The notes under the pieces were generated by a model. The model searched no databases, was not told the DNA's origin, and saw only the letters and a list, made by a program, of their open reading frames with translations. The position numbers were made by a program, and so were the translations under genes. From contig DXHA01000042.1 in NCBI GenBank assembly GCA_019113675.1, forward strand, positions 1 to 45,831: DNA of 45,831 nt, given 5' to 3'. The stretch comes from Candidatus Yaniella excrementigallinarum. GTDB lineage: Bacteria; Actinomycetota; Actinomycetes; Actinomycetales; Micrococcaceae. This document shows, one piece after another, positions 7,703 to 15,180 of this stretch (the stretch's first letter is position 1; every line of letters starts with the position of its first letter).

Positions 7703-8803
7703 TTAGGCATATAACGGGTTGTGCGCCGGGTCAACACCTTCGCCCTGAGGAACAGGTCCGGGGGCTGTGCCTTGACCAAATGGTGCACCACCGAGATCTT
7801 CTCGTCCATGGGCGGTTAACCAGTCGGTGAGCACTGGACCTTTGGGCACAATACCGGTGGGGTTCACGTCTTTGTGGACGATGTAGTAGTGGTCTTTGAT
7901 TTGTTGAAAATCCACCGTATCGCCAAAACCTGGGGTCTGGAAGAGATCACGTGCATAGGCCCACAGCGCCGGAAATTCAATAAGTTTATTGCGGTTGCAT
8001 TTGAAATGTCCATGGTATGCCGCATCAAACCGGACCAACGTAGTGAACAGGCGTACATCGGCTTCCGTGATGTGCTGGCCCATTAGGAACCGGCGGTCGG
8101 TTAGTCGTTGTTCCAACCAATCCATTGCGGTAAATAGTCGGTCGTAGGCTTCCTCATAGGCTTGTTGCGAACCGGCAAATCCTGCACGATACACCCCGTT
8201 ATTGACTTCGGTAAAGATCCGTTTGATCACGTCAAACATTTCATCTAGTTGTCCTTCGGGTAGCAGGTTCGGGGCGCCATCACGGTGAAATGCCGTCCAC
8301 TCGGTGGAAAAATCCAGCGTAATTTGCGGGTAGTCGTTGGTCACCACTGCCCCAGATGGGATATCTACCATGGCCGGAACAGTGATGCCACGTGGATAAT
8401 CTGGGAAACGCTTGAAATAGTTTTCTTGTAAGCGCGCGGTGTCCAATACCGGGTCAACGCCGCCGGGATCTAAATCAAATGTCCAAGAATTTTCATCATG
8501 GGTTGGTCCCGGAGTCCCCAATGAAATAGCGTCTTCAAGGCCCAGTAACCGTCGGACAATAATGGTGCGGTTTGCCCATGGACAAGCACGAGCAGCCACC
8601 AACCGGTATCGACCGGCTTCAACCGGCCACGCCTGGGCGCCTTCGGTCAGCCCAGTGGTCAGCACACCAACGGTGTTGTAGGTGTAGGGCTCGGCTGCGG
8701 AATGGGTTTGTGGATCGGCAACGATCCGATCATTGATGTAGTTGGTATCTCGGGTAAATGCTTCGCCGGGTGTTAAGTATCCAGAATTGCGTGAAGATTC
8801 CAT
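7703..8803 (-). CDS. Glutathionyl/mycothiolyl-hydroquinone reductase-like protein (GST Xi class)
   Basis: A 366-aa protein of the YqjG/ECM4 family. The N-terminal thioredoxin-like domain holds the catalytic Cys74 in ACPWANRT. The fold continues with GITVPAMVD and the interface motif VVTNDYPQI. The C-terminal helical domain contains ITEADVRLFTTLVRFDAAYHGHFKCN, a family hallmark. The enzyme class reduces thiol adducts of hydroquinones. Actinobacteria usually lack glutathione, so mycothiol is the likely partner; that is an inference. Start ATG 8803 has no ribosome site, but TATATT lies exactly 6 nt upstream, suggesting a leaderless transcript. It converges with the SDR gene (4-nt gap). Confidence 0.92.
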   Translation of the reverse strand: MESSRNSGYLTPGEAFTRDTNYINDRIVADPQTHSAAEPYTYNTVGVLTTGLTEGAQAWPVEAGRYRLVAARACPWANRTIIVRRLLGLEDAISLGTPGPTHDENSWTFDLDPGGVDPVLDTARLQENYFKRFPDYPRGITVPAMVDIPSGAVVTNDYPQITLDFSTEWTAFHRDGAPNLLPEGQLDEMFDVIKRIFTEVNNGVYRAGFAGSQQAYEEAYDRLFTAMDWLEQRLTDRRFLMGQHITEADVRLFTTLVRFDAAYHGHFKCNRNKLIEFPALWAYARDLFQTPGFGDTVDFQQIKDHYYIVHKDVNPTGIVPKGPVLTDWLTAHGREDLGGAPFGQGTAPGPVPQGEGVDPAHNPLYA

Positions 8804-8817
8804 AGACTCAATATATG
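8801..8817. promoter_or_regulatory. Overlapping divergent leaderless promoters
   Basis: Only 11 bp (8804-8814) separate the two opposite ATG codons. On the plus strand TAGACT (8803-8808) lies 6 nt before the MBL ATG at 8815. On the minus strand TATATT (complement of 8810-8815) lies 6 nt before the GST-like ATG at 8803. Each hexamer overlaps the other gene's start codon. Neither gene has a ribosome site. The -35 elements are not recognisable. Confidence 0.55.
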
Positions 8818-9663
8818 AGTTCTTCCACCACCCTGACTAGTAGCCGGTTTACGACAAGAGTTACCCAAAATAATCCTTCGGGGATGACCCTGGAGGGTAC
8901 AAACACCTACGTTTTGGCGGCGCCGGGGGCCGATACCGTGGTGATTGTTGATCCCGGTTTTGGCGAGGGCGCTGCTGACCACGCAGCACAGGTGGCAAAA
9001 GTGGTTGGTGAGCGCAAGGTTGAACTGATTTTGATCACCCACCATCATTTGGATCACACCGGTGCGGTTGATACCTTTCACCAGCGCTTTGGCGCACCGG
9101 TACGTGCGGTTGCTGAACAATGGTGTCGCCAAGCCACTAGCCTGATTGCTGATGAAATGATCATGGCCGCTGGAACCCAAATTCGTGTGGTGGCCACTCC
9201 GGGGCACACATCTGATTCGGTTGCATTCTTTTTGCCTGACGACGACGCCGCCCCGCATCCCGGCGGGACCGTACTGACCGGTGACACTATTTTGGGGCAA
9301 GGTACCACCATGTTGGATTATCCGGATGGCACTCTGGTCGACTACCTGGACTCGCTGCACACGCTTGCCAATTTAGAAGGTGCCGGACGCCAAGTCGCGG
9401 TACTACCTGCTCATGGTCCCACCCTAAGCTCGGTGGCACATGCTGCCGAAGAATATCGCAATCATCGTTTGGAGCGGGTCGAACAATTGCGCCAGCTAAT
9501 CCAGAACCAGCCACCCATTTTGACCCCGGTGGATTGGGAATCCGTTATTGTGCATGATTTATCTATGCAACTGTATCCAAAGCTGCCAGAGGTCGTCCGC
9601 GCACCCGCTAAGAAAACTCTGGCCGCCACACTGGACTATTTTCTTCAGGACGAGGAAGGTTAA
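8815..9663 (+). CDS. MBL-fold metallo-hydrolase (LACTB2/glyoxalase II-like)
   Basis: A 282-aa metallo-beta-lactamase-fold hydrolase. The zinc motif HxHxDH is His76-x-His78-x-Asp80-His81 in THHHLDHTGA. Further ligands are GHTSDSVAF and TGDTILG, and a final His is in LPAHGP. The C-terminal helical part resembles LACTB2-type proteins, which hydrolyse thioesters or RNA. It opens a tight plus-strand operon with a universal stress protein (3 nt) and a macrodomain protein. The start is apparently leaderless. Confidence 0.88.
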   Translation: MSSSTTLTSSRFTTRVTQNNPSGMTLEGTNTYVLAAPGADTVVIVDPGFGEGAADHAAQVAKVVGERKVELILITHHHLDHTGAVDTFHQRFGAPVRAVAEQWCRQATSLIADEMIMAAGTQIRVVATPGHTSDSVAFFLPDDDAAPHPGGTVLTGDTILGQGTTMLDYPDGTLVDYLDSLHTLANLEGAGRQVAVLPAHGPTLSSVAHAAEEYRNHRLERVEQLRQLIQNQPPILTPVDWESVIVHDLSMQLYPKLPEVVRAPAKKTLAATLDYFLQDEEG

Positions 9664-9666
9664 TAC

Positions 9667-10083
9667 ATGACCATTATCGTCGGATATAAAGCATCTGATG
9701 CCGCCAAAGCCGCACTGGATTTTGGGTTGGAGCTGGGTGCCAAGCTGGCCATGCGGGTAATCGTTGTCAATGCGGGGCCAGGTTCTGAACACCGGTCCGA
9801 ATCGCAGCTGACACAGGCCCAGGCCGAACAGCTTGAACAATACCTGGCCGATTTTGAGCTTACGACTGAGTTCAGACAGTATGCCCGAGGCCGATCAACC
9901 ACCGAAGAATTCAACGATCTTGTCGCAGAACTAGACCCGTATCTGGTGGTAATTGGAGGAGCAAAACGTTCCGGGTTTTCTAGGTTTATGATGGGCTCGG
10001 TAGCCGATGAACTGCTCCGCGCGCTGGCAGTACCAATTGTATCCGTCAAGGTCCCCCAACCGTCATCCAACGATCGGAAGTGA
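9667..10083 (+). CDS. Universal stress protein, UspA family
   Basis: A 138-aa single UspA domain. The N-terminus MTIIVGYKASDAAKAALDF is the first strand and helix. The ATP-binding signature G-2x-G-9x-G-S appears as GGAKRSGFSRFMMGS near the C-terminus, so it probably binds ATP. A GAGGAAGG ribosome site overlaps the end of the MBL gene 3 nt upstream, and the macrodomain gene starts 3 nt downstream. The family modulates stress survival; the exact role here is unknown. Confidence 0.9.
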   Translation: MTIIVGYKASDAAKAALDFGLELGAKLAMRVIVVNAGPGSEHRSESQLTQAQAEQLEQYLADFELTTEFRQYARGRSTTEEFNDLVAELDPYLVVIGGAKRSGFSRFMMGSVADELLRALAVPIVSVKVPQPSSNDRK

Positions 10084-10086
10084 CCA

Positions 10087-10602
10087 ATGGAAATTATCGT
10101 TCAACAGGGAGATATCACCACGATTGAAGTCGATGCGATCGTAAACGCTGCCAATACCTCACTGTTAGGTGGCGGTGGCGTTGATGGTGCCATCCATTCG
10201 GCCGGCGGCCCGGATATTTTAGCTGCCACCAAAGAACTTCGCGCCACCTCGCTGCCAGATGGGCTACCCACCGGCGACGCAGTGGCTACCACCGCCGGCA
10301 ACCTGCCAGCCCGATGGGTTATTCATACCGTGGGCCCGGTATATTCCGCCAGCACGGACCGGCGCAGCCAACTGGTCAGTGCTTATCGGCGCTCACTGGA
10401 GGTCGCTGATGAACGGGACGCCACCTCGGTGGCGTTTCCGACTATTTCCGCTGGTGTTTATGGGTGGCCCCATGATGATGCGGTGGCAGCCGGTGTAGAT
10501 ACCGTCCAGCACATGGCCGAGACGATATCGGTGTCCACGGTAATCTTTGTACCGTTTTCAACCCAGATGAAAGAGCTCTACGAGGCTTATTTGGACCGCT
10601 GA
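10087..10602 (+). CDS. Macrodomain protein, probable O-acetyl-ADP-ribose deacetylase
   Basis: A 171-aa single macrodomain of the YmdB/MacroD type. The ADP-ribose-binding motifs are VDAIVNAANTSLLGGGGVDG (Asn20, catalytic-site Asp33), HTVGPVY and FPTISAGVYGWP. Such proteins remove ADP-ribose from acidic residues or deacetylate O-acetyl-ADP-ribose. It is the last gene of the MBL-Usp-macro operon. Its last 16 bases overlap the 3' end of the convergent mscS-like gene. Confidence 0.92.
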   Translation: MEIIVQQGDITTIEVDAIVNAANTSLLGGGGVDGAIHSAGGPDILAATKELRATSLPDGLPTGDAVATTAGNLPARWVIHTVGPVYSASTDRRSQLVSAYRRSLEVADERDATSVAFPTISAGVYGWPHDDAVAAGVDTVQHMAETISVSTVIFVPFSTQMKELYEAYLDR

Positions 10603-12209
10603 GCGCTAGCTTCTGACTTGTCCTCAGTGACCTGCTCGAACTGCTGGGTGTGGTCTGGTTCCTGGCTCTGGTCGGTGTCTTCGTCGTCTTCGTCAGTGCG
10701 TTGCGCACGGGCCTGGTAAGCATCTTCGCCTGGGCCTGCCATATCCGCACCGCGTTCAATGGCTGCAATCGAGCCGGTATACATCGAGCCGTCTTCAGAA
10801 GGCTGAGTTAGGGGTACCGATGAGGTATCCGGTCCAGTTTCCACCAGCCCGTCTTCTGTTTTACGTTGTACCGTTGGAATCCAGCCACGCTCCACCGGTG
10901 GTTCTTGGCTGCGCCGGGAACGAACTTTTTCAGAATCAACTTCCGGCACCGACGTCATATTCCAGGGTGTACCGCCACGTGCCGAACCGGGGTCTGTTTG
11001 TTGGCCATTATGCGACTGTTCATGGAACATCGCCGCTTCAGCCGGAGCCGGCGGCAGATTTTCTACCCGCATCACGCTGAGTGCTTGTGGGTGTTCTTCG
11101 GAAATAAACTTGATGAAGTCTTCGCGCACCAGGCACTGTAAATCCCAGAGCTCACCAGCATTACGTGCCGAGACCGCCACGCGCAGTGTTGCTCGCTCGT
11201 TGGCGATGTCTAACACCTGAATCGACACATCGCGACCGTCCCACAAATCCGAGGACTCCACCAATGCCCGCAGCCGTGCACGCAGGGCATCCATGGGTAC
11301 ACGCCAGTCCACTTGGAAATCAATGCCAGCAGAAATCTCAGTACCCACCCGTGTGTAGTTTTCAAACGGTGTAGTTGTGAAGTATGACGACGGATAAATA
11401 ATGCGTCGGCCATCCCAGATTTTCAGCACCACATACGACATGGTGATGTCTTCAATAGTGCCGTAGTATTCGTCCATGACGACGACGTCGCCCACCCGAA
11501 TCGCGTCAGTGAAGGCTAACTGCATACCAGCGAATACGTTTGTCAGGGTGGTTTGGACCGCCAGGGCTGCAACAACTGATACCAAACCGGCCGAGGCCAA
11601 CAGCCCGGCCCCCAAAGCCCGAACCTGCGGAATAGACAGCAGAATCGCAGAAACCGCAATAATAATAATGATCGTATTCAATACGCGTTTGATCAGCTGC
11701 ATCTGGGTTTTGATACGCCGTCCGCGACGATCTTCGGTGGTTACTTCGTCATAGCGCAGCTCCACCCGCCGTTGAATGACGCTAACAACTCGTAACGCAA
11801 ACCACGCAAACCCGGCGGCGGTACCGATAAGCAATAAGAACGCCAGCAGCTCATATAGCGACAAGTCGCGGCCCGAAAGCTCCAATCCGACTCTGGCACC
11901 AAGAAAACCCATAGCAGTGAAGCCAGGTACCAGCAGAATTTTCATGTGACTCAACATGCGCGATCGGGTACGCAACGCGATCCGGACGGCTAGTGCGACA
12001 ATGGCCGTCAAGACTATGCCGCTAACCACCCCGATGACCATATTGAGTATTGCTCCGAATATGGGCCCCAGGGACTCAATATTTTGTAGCGCAGAATCCT
12101 GCACGTCGTCGGGGACAGCATTTTCAACATCAGGTAGCGAAGGCGATTCGCTGGGATCACCGGGGTCACCCTGCTCCTGTTCGGTTCCAAATCGCAACAT
12201 AGCCTCCAT
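10587..12209 (-). CDS. MscS-family mechanosensitive channel with long acidic C-terminal tail
   Basis: A 540-aa small-conductance mechanosensitive channel. Transmembrane segments lie in the N-terminal third. The pore helix is GLLASAGLVSVVAALAVQTT, followed by the MscS beta domain (DAIRVGDVVVMDEYYGTIED) and the C-terminal alpha/beta domain. The last 150 or so residues are extra, disordered and rich in Asp, Glu, Gln and Thr; typical MscS ends far earlier. The frame is open from 12284, but that would overlap hisD; ATG 12209 is the first Met after the upstream extension. It is divergent from hisD with 49 bp between starts. It releases solutes on hypo-osmotic shock. Confidence 0.88.
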   Translation of the reverse strand: MEAMLRFGTEQEQGDPGDPSESPSLPDVENAVPDDVQDSALQNIESLGPIFGAILNMVIGVVSGIVLTAIVALAVRIALRTRSRMLSHMKILLVPGFTAMGFLGARVGLELSGRDLSLYELLAFLLLIGTAAGFAWFALRVVSVIQRRVELRYDEVTTEDRRGRRIKTQMQLIKRVLNTIIIIIAVSAILLSIPQVRALGAGLLASAGLVSVVAALAVQTTLTNVFAGMQLAFTDAIRVGDVVVMDEYYGTIEDITMSYVVLKIWDGRRIIYPSSYFTTTPFENYTRVGTEISAGIDFQVDWRVPMDALRARLRALVESSDLWDGRDVSIQVLDIANERATLRVAVSARNAGELWDLQCLVREDFIKFISEEHPQALSVMRVENLPPAPAEAAMFHEQSHNGQQTDPGSARGGTPWNMTSVPEVDSEKVRSRRSQEPPVERGWIPTVQRKTEDGLVETGPDTSSVPLTQPSEDGSMYTGSIAAIERGADMAGPGEDAYQARAQRTDEDDEDTDQSQEPDHTQQFEQVTEDKSEASAQRSK

Positions 12210-12245
12210 CCTGTCAGCGAGAACTGAACTAAACCTGGAAACCGC

Positions 12246-12259
12246 TAGACTAACAGCCA
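12246..12259 (+). promoter_or_regulatory. Probable -10 for leaderless hisD transcript
   Basis: TAGACT at 12246-12251 lies 7 nt before the hisD ATG at 12259, with no Shine-Dalgarno sequence between. The same hexamer stands at the same kind of distance before the MBL gene at 8815. Confidence 0.5.
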
Positions 12260-13572
12260 TGCTGAACATCACCGATTTGCGCAATACCCGCTATGACCCG
12301 GCTACCGTAATGCCACGAGCTAAACTGGAAATTTCGGATGCTTCTGCGATCGTAGATCCCATTATTGACCAGGTACGACACTCTGGTGCCGAAGCGGTTC
12401 TTCAACTGACCGAACAATTCGATGGAATCCGGCCGGCTTCGTTGCGCGTTCCAGCTGAGGCAATGGTTGAAGCGTTAGAAAATCTCGACGATGATGTTCG
12501 CGCCGCGCTAGAAGAATCCATTGCCCGGGCACGTAAAGTACACGCTGCCCAGCTACCACCCGATACCGTTGTGCCACTGGCTGAGGGCGCCACCGTGGAA
12601 AACCATTGGGTTCCGATTCAGCGGGTTGGCCTGTATGTCCCAGGTGGCCGGGCGGTGTATCCATCCTCGGTGATCATGAACGTGGTTCCGGCCCAAGCAG
12701 CGGGGGTCGGAAGTGTCTGCATCGCCACGCCACCGCAACGCGAATTCAATGGACTACCCCATCCCACCATTTTGGCTGCCTGCCAACTCTTGGGTGTTGA
12801 TGAGGTTTATGCAACCGGAGGCGCACAAGCCATTGCCATGTTGGTACTGGGGGCTCGTGATGCCGCCGGCAACCAAATATGCCAGCCCGTTGATTTAGTA
12901 ACGGGACCGGGAAATGTGTACGTGGCTGCAGCCAAACAAGCATTCTTCGGTCAGGTGGGTATCGACGCGGTGGCCGGGCCGTCGGAAATCTTGGTACTGG
13001 CCGATGAGTCAGCAAACCCAGCATGGGTCGCTGCAGATCTCATTTCCCAGTCGGAACACGATCCTTTAGCAGCCTCGGTGCTGGTCACCACGTCGTTAGA
13101 ATTGGCCCATGCGGTCGTTGCAGAAATTGAAGCACAGGTGCCTGGAGCACCATTAGAGAACCAAATACGTGAGGCTTTAACCGGTCAGCAATCTGGTGTG
13201 CTCGTTGTAGAAACCATGGATGAGGCCATCGAAGTAACCAACGGCATTGCCACTGAACATCTCGAATTACAAACCGCCGATAATGACTCAGTACTAAAAC
13301 GCATTACACATGCCGGTGCAATATTCTTGGGCCCATACTCACCGGTCCCCCTGGGCGATTATTCAGCAGGCTCAAATCACGTGCTACCTACATCCGGCAC
13401 CGCACGATTTTCCTCCGGGCTCAATACCGCATCATTTCTGCGCCTTCAACAACACATTCGTTATGACCAAACTGGTCTTGAACCGGTTGCCAAAGGTATC
13501 CAAACACTCGCCGCATCAGAGGGGCTGCACGCACATGCCGAGGCTATCCGCCACCGCTTTGAAGAAATGTGA
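12259..13572 (+). CDS. hisD: Histidinol dehydrogenase
   Basis: A 437-aa enzyme that oxidises L-histidinol to histidine in two NAD-dependent steps. Recognisable blocks are YVPGGRAVYPSSVIM, TGPGNVYVAAAK, AGPSEILVLAD, the zinc/catalytic SQSEHDP, TEHLEL and GDYSAGSNHVLPT. The open frame reaches back to 11956, but homology begins at MLNITDLRN, so ATG 12259 is the start. Other his genes do not follow; the next gene belongs to a separate, SAM-clan riboswitch-controlled unit. Confidence 0.96.
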   Translation: MLNITDLRNTRYDPATVMPRAKLEISDASAIVDPIIDQVRHSGAEAVLQLTEQFDGIRPASLRVPAEAMVEALENLDDDVRAALEESIARARKVHAAQLPPDTVVPLAEGATVENHWVPIQRVGLYVPGGRAVYPSSVIMNVVPAQAAGVGSVCIATPPQREFNGLPHPTILAACQLLGVDEVYATGGAQAIAMLVLGARDAAGNQICQPVDLVTGPGNVYVAAAKQAFFGQVGIDAVAGPSEILVLADESANPAWVAADLISQSEHDPLAASVLVTTSLELAHAVVAEIEAQVPGAPLENQIREALTGQQSGVLVVETMDEAIEVTNGIATEHLELQTADNDSVLKRITHAGAIFLGPYSPVPLGDYSAGSNHVLPTSGTARFSSGLNTASFLRLQQHIRYDQTGLEPVAKGIQTLAASEGLHAHAEAIRHRFEEM

Positions 13573-13613
13573 CACATTATACTGTGGTCGAGGAAAAAGT
13601 AGGCTAGTCTAGG

Positions 13614-13720
13614 CAGCAGAATCACGAGTTCTTACCACATCGTAGCCCTGGCTGGTAAGACGGCAACCCTCCCGTTGTAGTGGGGTGCCCCAGGTGATGA
13701 TTCGGCCTCACGGAATACGC
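13614..13720 (+). promoter_or_regulatory. SAM-clan riboswitch (SAM-I/IV variant type)
   Basis: The leader carries GAATCACGAG at 13619, then CCTGGCTGG, ACGGCAACCCTCCC, GTGGGGTGCCCCAGGTGATGATTC. The ACGGCAACC block is the conserved SAM-binding core shared by SAM-I and SAM-IV, and the GTGGGGTGCCCC.GGTGA.GA run is what I recall from the actinobacterial SAM-I/IV variant family. The closing stem pairs GAATC (13619-13623) with GATTC (13699-13703). CCTGG pairs with the later CCAGG. There is no strong terminator before the gene, so translational control is plausible. The gene downstream is a flavin reductase. Family assignment is from memory and not checked against a covariance model. Confidence 0.75.
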
Positions 13721-13777
13721 CGTCGGGCAAGTACAGCGTTCGAGCGCATTCGATCGCAAAAACTTTAAGGCACGATT

Positions 13778-14311
13778 GTGACAACTACTTTTCAAGCTCG
13801 CCAGACTCCTACCGTTGCTCAACTATCACACGACGTTTCGGCGCTGTCATTGCGCAGCGCCTTTGGCCAATTTCCTTCCGGCGTCGCCGCGTTAGCTGCC
13901 TCTACCGATTCTGGGCCGGCCGGCATGGCCGTTTCCTCCTTCACCGTTGGAGTGTCACTACAACCACCACTGGTATCCGTGGCCATCCAGAACACCTCGG
14001 CAACCTGGCCGGTGCTGCGCCAAGCTGGTACCATCGGCATTTCCATCCTTGGCGAAGGCCAGGGTCATATCGCACGCCAGTTGGCAGCAAAAGGCGTTGA
14101 TCGTTTCGCTGACATCAATACTCAAGTGAATGACGATGCGATTTTTATCGACGACGCTGCCCTGTGGCTTGAGACTACCCGGTACGCCGAGTACCCCGCA
14201 GGTGATCACTTGATAGCCCTACTGGAAGTCACAAATCTGGCCGACTTTACCAATATTAATGAACCATTGGTTTTCCATAAATCCCAATTTCGTAATCTGG
14301 AGAACAACTAG
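13778..14311 (+). CDS. Flavin reductase-like FMN-binding protein
   Basis: A 177-aa protein of the flavin reductase-like split-barrel family (PF01613). The signature region is LRSAFGQFPSGVAALAASTD, followed by GMAVSSFTVGVSLQPPLVSV, and a C-terminal LALLEV...PLVFHKSQFR segment. These proteins supply reduced FMN to two-component monooxygenases, including sulfonate-desulfurising ones. The SAM-clan riboswitch upstream fits a sulfur-salvage role. The start is GTG 13778 with AAGG 7 nt upstream. The S4 gene begins 5 nt after its stop. No partner monooxygenase is visible nearby. Confidence 0.88.
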   Translation: MTTTFQARQTPTVAQLSHDVSALSLRSAFGQFPSGVAALAASTDSGPAGMAVSSFTVGVSLQPPLVSVAIQNTSATWPVLRQAGTIGISILGEGQGHIARQLAAKGVDRFADINTQVNDDAIFIDDAALWLETTRYAEYPAGDHLIALLEVTNLADFTNINEPLVFHKSQFRNLENN

Positions 14312-14316
14312 CCTAT

Positions 14317-14685
14317 ATGGAATGGATCCGTGTTGACGTCTGGCTGCATGCCGTCCGGCTGTTCAAGACGCGTTCGGCGGCCAGCACTGCCGTTAAAGGT
14401 GGCAAAATTAAGGTTGACGGTGAGACCATCAAACCGTCTTTCAAATTGCGCAGAGGCCACACTATTACGTTTCGGCAACCCGGTCGGGAAAGAATCATTG
14501 AAGTTACCGGCCTACTAGATAAACGCGTGGGTCATCCAATTGCGATTAAGCAATACATCGATCACTCCCCCGAACCAATCCCGCGCTATCTCATGGCGGT
14601 ACCAAAACGCGAGCGAGGGGCGGGCCGCCCGACCAAGAAACAGCGTCGAGAATTGGATAAGCTACGCGGCTACACCAACACCTAG
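14317..14685 (+). CDS. S4-domain RNA-binding protein (Hsp15-like)
   Basis: A 122-aa protein with an N-terminal S4 domain: RVDVWLHAVRLFKTRSAA, GKIKVDGE, KPSFKLRRGHTITF. The tail is basic and ends with a GRPTKKQRRELDKL stretch, as in the HslR/Hsp15 family, which binds stalled 50S-peptidyl-tRNA complexes. It lies 5 nt after the flavin reductase and may be cotranscribed under the riboswitch, though its function does not suggest sulfur metabolism. The ribosome site is weak. Confidence 0.9.
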   Translation: MEWIRVDVWLHAVRLFKTRSAASTAVKGGKIKVDGETIKPSFKLRRGHTITFRQPGRERIIEVTGLLDKRVGHPIAIKQYIDHSPEPIPRYLMAVPKRERGAGRPTKKQRRELDKLRGYTNT

Positions 14686-14776
14686 GACGTCCAGGAACCT
14701 CACAGCTAATGTTCGGGGAATTCAAAATAACGTTCTTTAGACTGTAGGTACCTCTTCAAGGTGCGAGTGATGTTGT

Positions 14777-14826
14777 AATCCCGTCGTCGGATGATCCCCC
14801 TTTTCATCTGGCGACGGGATTTTTCT
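14777..14826 (+). terminator. Intrinsic terminator after S4 gene
   Basis: AATCCCGTCG (14777-14786) is a perfect 10-bp inverted repeat with CGACGGGATT (14812-14821), followed by TTTTCTATTA. It lies about 90 nt past the S4 stop and ends the flavin reductase-S4 unit. The loop carries a CCCCC run. Confidence 0.85.
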
Positions 14827-14964
14827 ATTATTAAGGATATTGTGACACCGTATGAATACGGCCTCACCTTTCCCCGAATAAGCCTTGTACGCTAACATAT
14901 TCGAAAGCTATACAAGCTCTTTCCTGCATGTGACGACACAACGAGAAGAAACGGCAAGTGGCAG

Positions 14965-15180
14965 ATGACTGATGAACGTTCCGGCACCGTGAAGTGGTTC
15001 AACGTTGAAAAAGGCTACGGGTTTATTACTCCCGACGATGCTTCCGATGACGTTTTCGTACACCATACGGCCATCGCGCAAACCGGATTCCGTAGGCTAG
15101 AAGAAGGCCAACAGGTAGAATATATCGCTTCCGAAGGCGACCGTGGTCTGGTGGCAGATACAGTGTGCCCCATAACATGA
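14965..15180 (+). CDS. Cold-shock protein, CspA family
   Basis: A 71-aa cold-shock domain protein. RNP1 is KGYGFI and RNP2 is VFVHHTAI, with the N-terminal GTVKWFN block. It binds single-stranded RNA and acts as a chaperone. Unusually, its TGA stop overlaps the ATG of the next gene as ATGA, so the two are probably translated together. An extended A-rich leader of over 100 nt after the terminator may carry regulation. The ribosome site is weak. Confidence 0.93.
   Translation: MTDERSGTVKWFNVEKGYGFITPDDASDDVFVHHTAIAQTGFRRLEEGQQVEYIASEGDRGLVADTVCPIT

Noticed and set aside
14777..14826. Possible 6C RNA (C-rich loop in a hairpin)
   Set aside because: Only one hairpin and five C residues; a 10-bp stem with a T-rich tail is explained by an intrinsic terminator.
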